The notes below the pieces were generated by a model. The model worked only from the letters and a program-made list of their open reading frames with translations, had not been told where the DNA came from and did not search any database. Positions 27,930-36,678 of a DNA stretch of 64,000 nt are shown in pieces. The stretch is from Vibrio harveyi NBRC 15634 = ATCC 14126 = KCTC 12724. GTDB taxonomy: Bacteria > Pseudomonadota > Gammaproteobacteria > Enterobacterales > Vibrionaceae. Position numbers and translations under genes: made by a program. The stretch covers positions 1-64,000 of the forward strand of contig NZ_BCUF01000018.1 in NCBI RefSeq assembly GCF_001591145.1, written 5' to 3'. Each line of letters begins with the position of its first letter. Position 1 is the stretch's first letter.

Positions 27930-28037
27930 TGGTGCTTTCGGGCACCACATTGCTGCGCGTTTGGTCTCCCGGGCCGGTATGTCACTTTGAGGGTAACCAA
28001 ACAGTGCGCGTACACACCATCGTGGCCCGGCTTTTTT
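27930..28037 (+). ncRNA. Structured intercistronic RNA with U-tract between iolC and iolB
   Basis: Three pairings are visible: a hairpin TGGTGC/GCACCA (27930-27947); stem A, GCGC+GTTTGGT (27955-27965) with ACCAAAC+GCGC (27996-28009); and stem B, CCGGGCC (27969-27975) with GGCCCGG (28024-28030), followed by TTTTTT. Stems A and B cross, so they are mutually exclusive or form a pseudoknot. Stem B plus the U-tract can act as an intrinsic terminator, giving an attenuator-like layout inside the operon. Confidence 0.55.
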
Positions 28038-28102
28038 GTTAAGCCACTTTCAGAAGGATAGGGCAGCCTCGTTTCACTACGAGCTGTGAGGAGAAAAGAA
28101 AA

Positions 28103-28972
28103 ATGGGAAAACACATTCCACCATTTGATAACAAGAATGAACCAATTATTGGTGCGAACGACGAAGTAACGCCGCTATGTTACTTCAACCAAGTGTTCTT
28201 GGATCAGAACGAAACCTTTGACCATGTTATCGAAGGGTATGAGTCTGTCATCGTATTGGCTGGCGGTACTTGCAGCATCACTGTGACGAAAGACGGTGAA
28301 AGTGAAACGTTCGACAACATTGGTAAACGTAAATCAGTTTGGGACGGCAACCCAGAAGCGGTTTACGTACCACTTGGCTACCGCGCGACCATCCAATGTG
28401 TGAGCGACAAGGCTGACGTTATGATTGCGGGTGGTAAGTTTGAAGCGTCACTGGAGCCTTTCTGTGTTCGCGAAGAGAACGTAGACATGGTTCAGTACGG
28501 TTCAGATGAGACTAAAACTCACCGCAAAATCAAACACGTGCTGGGTCAATCCAACGCAGACAAACGTGGTCGCTTATTGGTGAGTGAGCTATTCACCGTT
28601 GGTGCAGGTGGTTGGTCTGGCTTTCCACCACACAAGCACGATGAAGATCGTGTTAAGCCTGATGGCAGCAAAGAAACCCTTTATGAAGAAGTGTACCAAT
28701 TCCGCTTTAACCCAGATTTCGGCTTTGGTGCGCAGTTCCTATACGAGCATGAAGACGACTTTGGTCCGGTTTACCATGTGCGCACTGGCTCTGTGATCGC
28801 CATCGACAAAGGTTATCACCCAAGTGTGGCGGCGCCGGGTTATGAAATGTATTACTTCACCATCATCGTTGGCAAAACAGAGAAATCTTTGATTCAGCAT
28901 TTTGATCCGCACCACGAATACCAAGTGGAGACGATCCCTGGCATCAAAGACATGATCGCGAAATTTAAGTAG
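28103..28972 (+). CDS. iolB: 5-deoxy-glucuronate isomerase
   Basis: Converts 5-deoxy-glucuronate to 2-deoxy-5-keto-gluconate, fourth step. 289 residues, bicupin fold; metal ligands are visible in SGFPPHKHDEDR and the conserved EVYQFRFNPDFGFGAQFLY stretch. Good AGGAGA ribosome site. Separated from iolC by 180 bases containing an attenuator-like RNA, so its level may be set separately from upstream genes. Confidence 0.94.
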   Translation: MGKHIPPFDNKNEPIIGANDEVTPLCYFNQVFLDQNETFDHVIEGYESVIVLAGGTCSITVTKDGESETFDNIGKRKSVWDGNPEAVYVPLGYRATIQCVSDKADVMIAGGKFEASLEPFCVREENVDMVQYGSDETKTHRKIKHVLGQSNADKRGRLLVSELFTVGAGGWSGFPPHKHDEDRVKPDGSKETLYEEVYQFRFNPDFGFGAQFLYEHEDDFGPVYHVRTGSVIAIDKGYHPSVAAPGYEMYYFTIIVGKTEKSLIQHFDPHHEYQVETIPGIKDMIAKFK

Positions 28973-28982
28973 GGGAATCATC

Positions 28983-29810
28983 ATGTTGGTAAATTTGAAT
29001 GACCTATTGCCGGAGGCTGCGGCGTCTAACTACGCTGTCCCTTGCTTTAATGTGTTCGGCTTTGAAGATGCACGTGCTGTTGTTGAAGCAGCAGAGCAAG
29101 TGAACAAACCTGTAATTCTGGCGTGTAATAAAGACGTTGTGGACTTTTATGGCGTCGAAACCGCTGCGGCGATGTTCCTAAATCTAGCGCATAAGAGCAC
29201 GGTGCCTGTCGTGCTTCACCTTGACCACACTTACGAAGAAGACATCGTCTTTCGCGCGCTTAAAGCTGGGTTTAGTTCTGTGATGTTTGATGGTTCGCAA
29301 CTGACGTTGGACGAGAACATTGCTCGCACTAAGAAAGTCGTTGAAGTGGCGCATGCTCTAGGAGCATCGGTAGAGGGGGAAATTGGTTCGGTGCCTTACG
29401 AAGAAGGTCGCGACCACATAAAATCTATCTACACAGAACCGGAAGATGCGGCGCGCTTTGCAGAAGAGAGTGGCGTAGATTGTGTCGCAATTTCCGTCGG
29501 TAATGTTCACCGCTTAACCGAGCCGACTTGTACTATCGATTTTGGTCGCCTAGACCGTATCGCAAATGCTGTGGCTGTGCCGTTGGTGATTCATGGTTCG
29601 AGTGGTATTCGCGATGAAGACATGCTCAAGCTGAAGCAAAGTCGTGTGTCCAAGTTCAATATTGGCACCTGTTTGCGTCAGGCTCTGGGTCATAATCTTC
29701 GCGATTACATGAATCAGGAACCGCAAAAGTTTGACCGTATTTACTTCATGCAAAAGGCGATGCCGTACGTGAAAGAAGAAGCGGTACGAAACTTTGAATT
29801 ATTATCTTAA
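28983..29810 (+). CDS. iolJ: 6-phospho-5-dehydro-2-deoxy-D-gluconate aldolase (class II)
   Basis: Zinc-dependent class II aldolase of the fructose/tagatose-bisphosphate family; in this operon it should cleave the phosphorylated keto-acid to dihydroxyacetone phosphate and malonate semialdehyde. 275 residues, with VPVVLHLDHTYEED (metal His and catalytic Asp), VEGEIGSVPYEEGRD, VSVG-type SVGNVHR and VIHGSSGIRDED. Ten bases after iolB with a GGGGAA ribosome site. A GatY/KbaY-type activity cannot be excluded by sequence, but context favours IolJ. Confidence 0.9.
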   Translation: MLVNLNDLLPEAAASNYAVPCFNVFGFEDARAVVEAAEQVNKPVILACNKDVVDFYGVETAAAMFLNLAHKSTVPVVLHLDHTYEEDIVFRALKAGFSSVMFDGSQLTLDENIARTKKVVEVAHALGASVEGEIGSVPYEEGRDHIKSIYTEPEDAARFAEESGVDCVAISVGNVHRLTEPTCTIDFGRLDRIANAVAVPLVIHGSSGIRDEDMLKLKQSRVSKFNIGTCLRQALGHNLRDYMNQEPQKFDRIYFMQKAMPYVKEEAVRNFELLS

Positions 29811-29816
29811 AATAGC

Positions 29817-29842
29817 GGCCCCTTTTGTTACTATAAGGGGCC
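29817..29842 (+). terminator. Hairpin after iolJ, weak terminator
   Basis: GGCCCCTT/AAGGGGCC stem followed by TCTATC rather than a true T-run; may be a partial terminator separating the catabolic genes from iolR. Confidence 0.45.
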
Positions 29843-29882
29843 TCTATCTCCAAGCGTTCATTGATAGGAGAGCAGTATAACT

Positions 29883-30716
29883 ATGGATGTTGAAGTGAAA
29901 GCACCTGCAGATTTAGACACACTAAAAGAGTTAATCGCAAAGCGTTACGACAGTTTGAGCGGACGTTTGCAGCAAGTCGCGGATTTTGTAACCGACCAGC
30001 CGATGCTGGTGGCGGTAGAAACCATGGCGACCATTGCCAAGCAAGCCAACGTACCATTGTCGACCTTGAGTCGATTCTCTAATGCGATGGGCTTTGATGG
30101 CTTCACTTCTATGCAAGTACTGTTTCGCGATCAGTATTTGAATCGCCCGAGAGATTACAAAGAGCGTGTTCGTAAAGCTCGTGAGATGGAGGACGTCCCA
30201 CATGACTCGCCTCAAGCCATCTTCCAAGATTTCGGACACGCAAACATTGAAGCACTAGAACAGCTTCAAATGTCGGTCTCTCCACAAAAACTGGAACGTG
30301 CAGTGGCTCTGATGGATGGAGCAGAAACCATCTACATCCAGGGGACTCGTCGCGCTTACCCAGTGCCCTTCTATCTTTGGTACGCCCTCATGAAATCCGA
30401 CAAGAGTGTAGTGCTCTTGGATGATCACGGTGGCATGTTGTCTCCGTTAACTCGACGAATGAACGAAAAAGACGTTCTGTTTGCTATCACCTTCAATCCA
30501 TACGCAGAAGAAACCAGCCAACTGATTGATGATGCTTGCAAAAAGAACGTACCGATTGTCTGCATTACTGATAACCAAATGACGCCTCATGGCAGCAAAA
30601 TGGATGTCTGTTTTGAAGTGCAAGAAGGCGAATTAATGGGCTTCCGTTCGCTCAGCAGCTCCATGTATTTGGCGCAGGCGATTGCGGTGAGTCTGATTTG
30701 TCGAGAAGTGAAGTAA
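29883..30716 (+). CDS. iolR: RpiR-family regulator of inositol catabolism
   Basis: 277 residues: N-terminal HTH_6 domain (about 10-85, SGRLQQVADFVTDQPMLVAVETMATIAKQANVPLSTLSRFSNAMG) and a C-terminal SIS phosphosugar-binding domain (about 130-260, AETIYIQGTRRAYPVPFYLWYAL). Most likely a repressor released by a phosphorylated pathway intermediate such as the IolC product. The three RTGAAAA-N4-TTTTCAT palindromes upstream of iolE and iolT are its probable sites. Ribosome site AGGAGA. It is inside the operon it is thought to control. Confidence 0.88.
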   Translation: MDVEVKAPADLDTLKELIAKRYDSLSGRLQQVADFVTDQPMLVAVETMATIAKQANVPLSTLSRFSNAMGFDGFTSMQVLFRDQYLNRPRDYKERVRKAREMEDVPHDSPQAIFQDFGHANIEALEQLQMSVSPQKLERAVALMDGAETIYIQGTRRAYPVPFYLWYALMKSDKSVVLLDDHGGMLSPLTRRMNEKDVLFAITFNPYAEETSQLIDDACKKNVPIVCITDNQMTPHGSKMDVCFEVQEGELMGFRSLSSSMYLAQAIAVSLICREVK

Positions 30717-30901
30717 CTTCATCGCTCAGTAATCTCGAATAGGGACGCGATCCTGCGAGCAAATAAGCAGTAAAGCGCGCAGATTTTTCCATACCTTTGT
30801 CCACTGATTAAGTGCAACTTAGCGGTTGCGCTGCGGGTTTGCTCGAGCTGAATTCGGCTTATGTCCTGCAATATACAGGGCAGTGAGAAGAGGTAAATCT
30901 G

Positions 30902-31729
30902 ATGCGTTTTGCTCTACATGGCATGTGCTCTCTGCACAGCAATATCCTATCTGATGTCCGACTTGCCAAAGAAACTGGCTACCAAGGGCTCGAAATTCAC
31001 ACCGAAAAACTCTGGCGTTATATTCAAGCTGGCTTCTCCGCTGAGCAACTCAAACAACGTATGGATGAGTTTGGCATTGTCCCAACGGCGATCGACATCA
31101 TTGGCGCGGTTGAAGTGACAGATAAAGCCAGCCAACGTCAATTGTTCCAAGATTCAGAAACGCTGTGCCGTTTTGCGCAAGCCGTGGGTGCACCTACCAT
31201 CCAGCTCAATGCTTTTGAGGCATTAAATGGCTTAACTAAAGAGCAAAACATCGAACTCACGGCACAGAACATTCGCCAGATTGTCGACATTGGTAAGAGC
31301 TATGGCATCCGTTTCCAATATGAAGGCGCGGCTTGGACTCCAATCGCCAAATTGGAAGATTACTTCCGCCTGTACGACGCCGTCGGCCGCGACAACTTTG
31401 GTTTTGTTCTGGATACATGGCACTTATGGGCATGTCGCGGGGCAACGTTGGAACAAGTGGCAAATATCGATGCCGAGCTGATTTACAACGTGCACCTGTC
31501 TGACGGTAAGCGTCCTGCTCCGGGTGAGGCTTGGCCTGATGAGCGCGCTCTACGTGGTTACTTGTTAGGACAAGGTGAAGTGCCATTGAAAGAGTGGGTC
31601 GATGCGATTCGACAAACGGGTTACGACGGATTCTACTCTGGTGAATTCCTTAACGACCAACTCTGGGAAGGTGACTATCACGATATCGCCGCAGACATGC
31701 TGACTGGCATGAAGCGTCAATTCGACTAA
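30902..31729 (+). CDS. iolI: IolI-like inosose isomerase (TIM barrel)
   Basis: 275-residue xylose-isomerase-like TIM-barrel protein with metal-site motifs GLEIHTEKLW, RFQYEGAAWTP, FVLDTWHLWA, YNVHLSDGKRPAPGE and a C-terminal YSGEFLND. In Bacillus, IolI interconverts 2-keto-myo-inositol and 1-keto-D-chiro-inositol; a hydroxypyruvate-isomerase-like role is the alternative. Ribosome site AGAGG. It lies 185 bases after iolR with no obvious terminator or feature in between, and 21 bases before iolG. Confidence 0.78.
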   Translation: MRFALHGMCSLHSNILSDVRLAKETGYQGLEIHTEKLWRYIQAGFSAEQLKQRMDEFGIVPTAIDIIGAVEVTDKASQRQLFQDSETLCRFAQAVGAPTIQLNAFEALNGLTKEQNIELTAQNIRQIVDIGKSYGIRFQYEGAAWTPIAKLEDYFRLYDAVGRDNFGFVLDTWHLWACRGATLEQVANIDAELIYNVHLSDGKRPAPGEAWPDERALRGYLLGQGEVPLKEWVDAIRQTGYDGFYSGEFLNDQLWEGDYHDIAADMLTGMKRQFD

Positions 31730-31750
31730 GCGACGCAGAAGGGATTTCCT

Positions 31751-32737
31751 ATGTTTAATATTGCTTTATTTGGAGCGGGTCGAATTGGTCAAGTGCATGC
31801 GATCAATATCGAACGTTCACCAGAAACCGCGATTTATTCGCTTATTGAACCCTATGAGCTCTATGCGGAGCAGTTTTGTGCGCAGTATCCGCAGACCAAA
31901 CGCCAAACCGTAGAAGAGGCGATGGCGGATGAGAACGTTCATGCGGTGTGCATTTGCTCTTCAACCGATACTCATGCGGATTTGATTGAGCGAGCAGCAA
32001 AAGCAGGCAAAGCGATTTTTTGTGAGAAGCCTATCGACCTTGATTTGGGGCGAGTGCGCGATTGCTTGGGCGTAGTAAACCAGCATCAGGTGCCGTTCTT
32101 ATTAGGCTTCAATCGCCGCTTTGACCCGCATTTCTTGAGCCTTAAGAAAGCGTTGGATGACGGTCAAATTGGCGAACCAGCAAGCGTAGTCATCACCTCT
32201 CGCGATCCTGCGCCACCGCCAGCACAATACAGCAAATCGTCCGGTGGTATGTTCCGCGATATGACGATTCACGACCTCGACATGGCGCGGTTTATCTTAG
32301 GGGAAGATCCAATCACGGTTACGGCACATGGCAGCTGCAAGGTAGATCCTGCCATTGGTGAAGCGGGAGATATCGATACAAGTGTGGTGACGCTTACATT
32401 CCCTTCTGGTGCGATGGTGACGATTCACAATAGTCGTCGCTCTGGCTACGGATACGATCAGCGTCTCGAAGTGCATGGCGAGAAAGGCATGTTGCAAGTG
32501 GCGAATCTGACCGAAAATCTAGTCAGCCACAGCACAGAAATAGGGCAAGTAGGCGCAACACCGAAGTACTTCTTCTTAGAGCGTTATGAGCGTGCTTACG
32601 TGGCAGAGTGGCAACACTTTGTTGAAGTACTTAAAGGCGAAGCACCATGCTGCTCGGGTATAGATGGTGAGATTGCTCTGACGTTAGCGGATGCCGCGTT
32701 AGAGTCGATGCAAACAGGGAAGACGGTTCGTTTGTAG
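31751..32737 (+). CDS. iolG: Inositol 2-dehydrogenase
   Basis: NAD-dependent oxidation of myo-inositol to 2-keto-myo-inositol, first step. 328 residues; Rossmann motif ALFGAGRIGQVHAINI, EKP motif in FCEKPIDLD, catalytic region GGMFRDMTIHDLDMARFI with the Lys/Asp/His set typical of IolG, and GFNRRFDPHF. Last gene of the inositol cluster, followed by a bidirectional terminator. Translation signal AAGGGA. Confidence 0.93.
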   Translation: MFNIALFGAGRIGQVHAINIERSPETAIYSLIEPYELYAEQFCAQYPQTKRQTVEEAMADENVHAVCICSSTDTHADLIERAAKAGKAIFCEKPIDLDLGRVRDCLGVVNQHQVPFLLGFNRRFDPHFLSLKKALDDGQIGEPASVVITSRDPAPPPAQYSKSSGGMFRDMTIHDLDMARFILGEDPITVTAHGSCKVDPAIGEAGDIDTSVVTLTFPSGAMVTIHNSRRSGYGYDQRLEVHGEKGMLQVANLTENLVSHSTEIGQVGATPKYFFLERYERAYVAEWQHFVEVLKGEAPCCSGIDGEIALTLADAALESMQTGKTVRL

Positions 32738-32756
32738 GTCATCCCTAGCAGGAAAC

Positions 32757-32788
32757 AAAAAGGGGAGCCGCATTGGCTCCCCTTTCTA
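32757..32788. terminator. Bidirectional terminator between iolG and sstT
   Basis: AAAGGGGAGCC/GGCTCCCCTTT stem with a T-run on both strands (stronger on the minus strand), serving the two convergent genes. Confidence 0.88.
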
Positions 32789-32816
32789 TTATTGAGATCT
32801 TAAAGATGCTTAAGTC

Positions 32817-34040
32817 TTACTGAGCTTTTTGCTGTTCTGATTTGCAAACAGCGGCAGTGAAGATAACGTCTGTTGAGCTGTTTAGGGCTGTTTCAGCAGA
32901 GTCTTGAATCACACCGATGATGAAACCAACGGCTACAACCTGCATTGCTACGTCGTTTGAGATACCAAACAGGCCACACGCTAGTGGGATAAGTAGTAGA
33001 GAACCACCAGCAACACCTGATGCACCACACGCTGATACTGCAGCAACAATACTTAGTAGTACCGCTGTCATTAGGTCAACGTCGATACCCATAGTGTGTA
33101 CCGCTGCTAGCGTTAGGGTTGTGATAGTGATTGCTGCACCCGCCATGTTGATGGTCGCACCTAGTGGAATAGATACTGAGTACGTATCTTCGTCTAGGTC
33201 TAGTTTCTTACATAGGTTCATGTTCACTGGAATGTTCGCAGCACTTGAACGCGTAAAGAATGCCGTTACGCCACTTTCACGTAGACATTGGAACACCAAC
33301 GGGTATGGGTTTTCTTTCGTTTTGAAGTATACGATCGCAGGGTTAACCACTAGCGCAATGATAAACATTGAACCTAGTAGTACCGCTAGAAGGTGAGCGT
33401 AGCTTGCTAGTGCACCAAAACCTGTTGTTGCAAACGTTGAGGCAACCAGACCAAAGATACCAAATGGCGCAAGACGAATGATAAAACGAACAATGTGGGA
33501 AACACTGTGGCTTAGATCTTCGAATACCGCTTTTGTTGTTGCTGATGCGTGGTGAAGTGCAAGACCAAGACCCACACCCCAAGCAAGAATACCGATGTAG
33601 TTTGCTTCTACTAGCGCGTTTACTGGGTTATCAACCAGTTTGAACAACAAGGTTTGGATAACTTCTGCAATACCTTGTGGTGGTGTTGCACCTTCAGCGC
33701 CCGTTACTAGCGTTAAATTGGTCGGGAAAAGGAAACTTAGTACTACTGCGGTTAGTGCCGCAAAGAAGGTACCCGCTAGGTAAAGAATTACGATTGGACG
33801 CATGTAAGTGTGTTGGTTTTTCTTTTGGTTTGCGATAGACGCAGCCACCAAGATAAATACCAATACTGGAGCAATCGCTTTTAGTGCACCAACAAACAAG
33901 CTACCCAGCATACCAACGCTTTCTGCGTGGCTTGGCGAGATAGTCGCAAGCAGAATACCTAAGACGATACCGACGAGGATTTGGAGAACGAGGTTACCGC
34001 GAGCGAATCGGGCAACCAGACTGTTGTGTTGCATTTGCAT
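32817..34040 (-). CDS. sstT: Serine/threonine:sodium symporter
   Basis: Inner-membrane DAACS-family transporter taking up L-serine and L-threonine with sodium. 407 residues with eight membrane segments, reentrant motifs [20 protein letters not shown] and [19 protein letters not shown], and a serine-rich C-terminal loop region [22 protein letters not shown] follows AGGA. An inverted repeat CATTAC/GTAATG (34087-34103) just upstream is a possible operator. Monocistronic. Confidence 0.95.
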   Translation of the reverse strand: MQMQHNSLVARFARGNLVLQILVGIVLGILLATISPSHAESVGMLGSLFVGALKAIAPVLVFILVAASIANQKKNQHTYMRPIVILYLAGTFFAALTAVVLSFLFPTNLTLVTGAEGATPPQGIAEVIQTLLFKLVDNPVNALVEANYIGILAWGVGLGLALHHASATTKAVFEDLSHSVSHIVRFIIRLAPFGIFGLVASTFATTGFGALASYAHLLAVLLGSMFIIALVVNPAIVYFKTKENPYPLVFQCLRESGVTAFFTRSSAANIPVNMNLCKKLDLDEDTYSVSIPLGATINMAGAAITITTLTLAAVHTMGIDVDLMTAVLLSIVAAVSACGASGVAGGSLLLIPLACGLFGISNDVAMQVVAVGFIIGVIQDSAETALNSSTDVIFTAAVCKSEQQKAQ

Positions 34041-34397
34041 ACATCATTCCTGCAATTTTTGACTCAGCAACAGTGCAATATTCAGTCATTACACGGCGTA
34101 ATGTTCCCTCGCATGAAGGGGCTGAATCTTGTGGTTGTGCTGCTAAGACATCCTGATTATCAATTATCCTGTTTTTATAAATCCAGCCATTTTCTTGCTG
34201 AATATCACATATCTTAACTTGGTAATATTTTGTGTCTAGTTTTAGTTTGTTCTTAGTTTAAATGTTTGCTCAATGTTATCGTTATTGGTCTTTTGTGTTG
34301 ATTTGTATGGCGAAGTATGAATGATGGTTTTTCATAAAGTTATTAAAAAAGGAGGCGTTAGCCTCCTTTGTTCTATTGATTACGCAAATACAACAAA
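34041..34397. other. Intergenic region between rsgA and sstT
   Basis: 357 bases with no gene. It contains the sstT promoter region with the CATTAC-N5-GTAATG palindrome at 34087-34103 and, at its far end, the rsgA terminator. The rest is AT-rich and shows nothing recognisable. Confidence 0.5.
34345..34369 (-). terminator. Rho-independent terminator of rsgA
   Basis: GGAGGC/GCCTCC stem with TAAC loop and six T residues on the minus strand. Confidence 0.9.
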
Positions 34398-35474
34398 CTA
34401 GTAACTCTGTTGGCGTTTGCGCTTTCCGTCAACAATACTGCGAACCATTTTGCCGAACTGTTTATTCTGCGCTCTTTGCTCTGCGAGACTCGCTCCGTTA
34501 TGGGCTTGTTCACGCAATAACTTCTGATAGTTAGTAAAGCGTCGTAGCTCAAGAGAGCCATCTTCAATCGCAGCTTGAACCGCGCAACCTGGCTCGGTTT
34601 GATGTTGGCAATCATTGAATCGGCAGTTATCAGCTAAGGCTTCAACATCAGCGAAAGTTTCACTCACGCCTGCCTCGCAATCTGCTAATTGGATCTCTCG
34701 CATTCCTGGCGTGTCCATTAAGATCCCACCGGATGGTAATAGGTGGATTGAGCGTGAGGTTGTAGTGTGTCGACCTTTGCTGTCATCCTCACGAATACCA
34801 CCAGTCGCTTGTTCTTGCTCGCCAAGCAGGGTGTTTACTAAGGTCGATTTTCCTACCCCTGAAGAGCCAATAAATGCGACGGTTTGACCTTCGCCGCACC
34901 AACTCATTAATTTGGCAACGTCTGATTCATCCAAACCATTAACGCTTTCCACCATAAGCAACGGATCGAGCTTTTGTACCTGAGCTTTGAGCTCGTCAAC
35001 ATCGTCACATAAGTCTGCTTTCGTCAGCACAATCACGGGCTCTACATCAGCTTCATTGATGAGAGCCAAATAGCGCTCAATGCGACTGAGGTTAAAGTCG
35101 TGGTTGAGTGAACAAACGATGAAGACAGTATCCACGTTGGCGGCGATAAGTTGCTCGGCGACCTTACTACCTGCGGCTTTGCGGCTGAATAAGCTACGGC
35201 GTTCAAGTAGGCGAGAAAACTGTTGCTGACCATCCAATACTACCCAATCACCAACGGTCATGCTGGGTAACGAGGGATGGATAGGTAAGTGAGTTTCACC
35301 TTGTTCGCTAACCACAACGTAACCACTACGATGGTGAGCAATCACTCGCGCGAAAAGCGTGTCTTGGTAATCGTCTAACGTCAGTTGTTGTTGAAAAAAG
35401 GGTTTCCAACCTAATAGCTTTAATGGGTTAGGTTGAGTTAGTAGTGTTTCACAAAAAGAATGTGTTTTATTCAT
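34398..35474 (-). CDS. rsgA: Ribosome small subunit-dependent GTPase A (RsgA-like)
   Basis: Circularly permuted GTPase that acts in 30S subunit maturation. 358 residues: OB-fold (about 40-110), G4 TKAD (151-154), P-loop GSSGVGKST (203-211), switch TTTS (237-240), G3 DTPG (254-257), and a zinc site formed by Cys284, Cys289, His291 and Cys297. Vibrio genomes usually carry another rsgA on the main chromosome, so this is probably a second, possibly conditional, copy; that cannot be checked here. Start signal is weak. Confidence 0.9.
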   Translation of the reverse strand: MNKTHSFCETLLTQPNPLKLLGWKPFFQQQLTLDDYQDTLFARVIAHHRSGYVVVSEQGETHLPIHPSLPSMTVGDWVVLDGQQQFSRLLERRSLFSRKAAGSKVAEQLIAANVDTVFIVCSLNHDFNLSRIERYLALINEADVEPVIVLTKADLCDDVDELKAQVQKLDPLLMVESVNGLDESDVAKLMSWCGEGQTVAFIGSSGVGKSTLVNTLLGEQEQATGGIREDDSKGRHTTTSRSIHLLPSGGILMDTPGMREIQLADCEAGVSETFADVEALADNCRFNDCQHQTEPGCAVQAAIEDGSLELRRFTNYQKLLREQAHNGASLAEQRAQNKQFGKMVRSIVDGKRKRQQSY

Positions 35475-35611
35475 TGTTGAATTATCCCAGACGCAACAAA
35501 GCGCCTTAATACAAATCGCATTAGGGTCTAATTCGCATAGAGCTGACCCCGGTGAAAACCGGGCAAGGAAGGGAGGGGGTGTGGCTTAGCCACGAGAAAA
35601 AAGTTGGACGT

Positions 35612-35656
35612 TTACCCTTTCACTGCCCAGTTAGTGTTATTCATTACAATCATCAT
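35612..35656 (-). CDS. Possible 14-residue leader peptide
   Basis: Short ORF encoding MMIVMNNTNWAVKG, preceded by a good AAGAGG ribosome site at the right spacing. Downstream on the same strand come two stable hairpins (GTGGCTAAGCCAC and CCCGGTTTTCACCGGG) before rsgA. The arrangement resembles a leader peptide followed by attenuator structures, but no T-run is seen, and the ORF may not be translated. Confidence 0.35.
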   Translation of the reverse strand: MMIVMNNTNWAVKG

Positions 35657-35730
35657 ATTTCCTCTTAAGTTGGTGAGTTAACGGTCGGAGTATAGCGACT
35701 GTGCTCCGACTCTTACAACTCCTTTGCGTT

Positions 35731-36033
35731 TTATATGTGTTTTATTCGACGTTCTTCCATCTCTTGTGAATAGGTGTTGGCTTTTACGCCGTAGATGATT
35801 TGGATATGTCGTTCATCGATGATCACGACACCATGCGCTCCATGTTCCTTTAGTGCTTTTTGATTCACAATGGTGGTGTCTTTTAGTGTGAGTCGTAGCC
35901 TTGTCGCGCAAGCACCAGTTTCCACCAAATTACTCATGCCACCAATAGCGTCAATGATGGTATCGACATCCTGTTCTAGGTTTGGATTTACTTGCGTCAG
36001 CATTTTAAATACGCGAGAAAGGGCTTTTAACAT
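35731..36033 (-). CDS. Stand-alone PTS EIIB domain (glucose/GlcNAc type)
   Basis: 100-residue protein that matches the EIIB domain of the glucose superfamily of phosphotransferase systems: IIDAIGGMSNLVETGACATRLRLTLKD contains the phosphorylation cysteine, and KEHGAHGVVIIDERHIQIIYGVKA completes the fold. No EIIC or EIIA gene is near, so it must either complement a permease elsewhere or act as a phosphorylation sensor. Start has a weak ribosome site; ATG at residue 11 is an alternative. Confidence 0.85.
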   Translation of the reverse strand: MLKALSRVFKMLTQVNPNLEQDVDTIIDAIGGMSNLVETGACATRLRLTLKDTTIVNQKALKEHGAHGVVIIDERHIQIIYGVKANTYSQEMEERRIKHI

Positions 36034-36157
36034 GGCGAGAAACTCGTTTGCAGCAAAGCCTTGTTTATATCTCAGCAGCGGCTGTTTCGCTCTGATTTAG
36101 GACACAAAATCATGCATTGATAGTTTGGCGAATACGGCTTAGAGAAAAGAGAGAGGA

Positions 36158-36189
36158 ATAAAAAAGCTCCTCACGTTGGAGGAGCTTTG
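36158..36189 (-). terminator. Rho-independent terminator of the copper-delivery operon
   Basis: AAAGCTCCTC/GAGGAGCTTT stem followed on the minus strand by a T-run, after the PCuAC gene. Confidence 0.9.
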
Positions 36190-36210
36190 AATCGATGAAG
36201 TGAAGAGACA

Positions 36211-36678
36211 CTAATGATGATGTTCGTGCTTTTTCATTCCAGCCATGACTTTTTTAACTGGTGCGGTAAAGCTTTGCTTTTGGTCGTTGTCGTAAGTTAC
36301 TGTCACTTCGATTTCGTCGCCTTCATTAAGCGGCTTTTTAAGGTCGAATAGCATGATATGCAGGCTGCCCGGTTTTAGCTCGGTGGTCTCTTTTGCAGCG
36401 AGTGTGATGTGGTCTACTTGACGCATCTTCATTACATCGCCTTCTTTAATCACATCGTGCAACTCGACTTTACCTGCTGCAGGGGTTTCTGCTGCGACAA
36501 TATTGATGTCTTCTTGGCTTCGGTTAGCAAAGGTCACAAACACAGCGCTCGTCACAGCACCTGGCGCCATTGCTCGTGCATACGGTTCGTGTGGCATCAC
36601 GTTTAGGTTTGCTTGTGCCAAAGGGCTTAGAAGTAGGGCGGAGAGGGCTAACGTTTTGATTGCATGCTTAGCTTTCAT
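36211..36678 (-). CDS. Periplasmic copper chaperone PCu(A)C
   Basis: 155-residue secreted protein (signal peptide about 1-23, ending AQA) that carries Cu(I) to cytochrome oxidase CuA together with SCO. The copper motif H-X10-M-X21-H-X-M is exact: His74, Met85, His107, Met109. A His-rich tail (KKHEHHH) may add metal binding. Its start overlaps the SCO gene end by 11 bases, so they are coupled. Last gene of a three-gene minus-strand operon. Confidence 0.93.
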   Translation of the reverse strand: MKAKHAIKTLALSALLLSPLAQANLNVMPHEPYARAMAPGAVTSAVFVTFANRSQEDINIVAAETPAAGKVELHDVIKEGDVMKMRQVDHITLAAKETTELKPGSLHIMLFDLKKPLNEGDEIEVTVTYDNDQKQSFTAPVKKVMAGMKKHEHHH

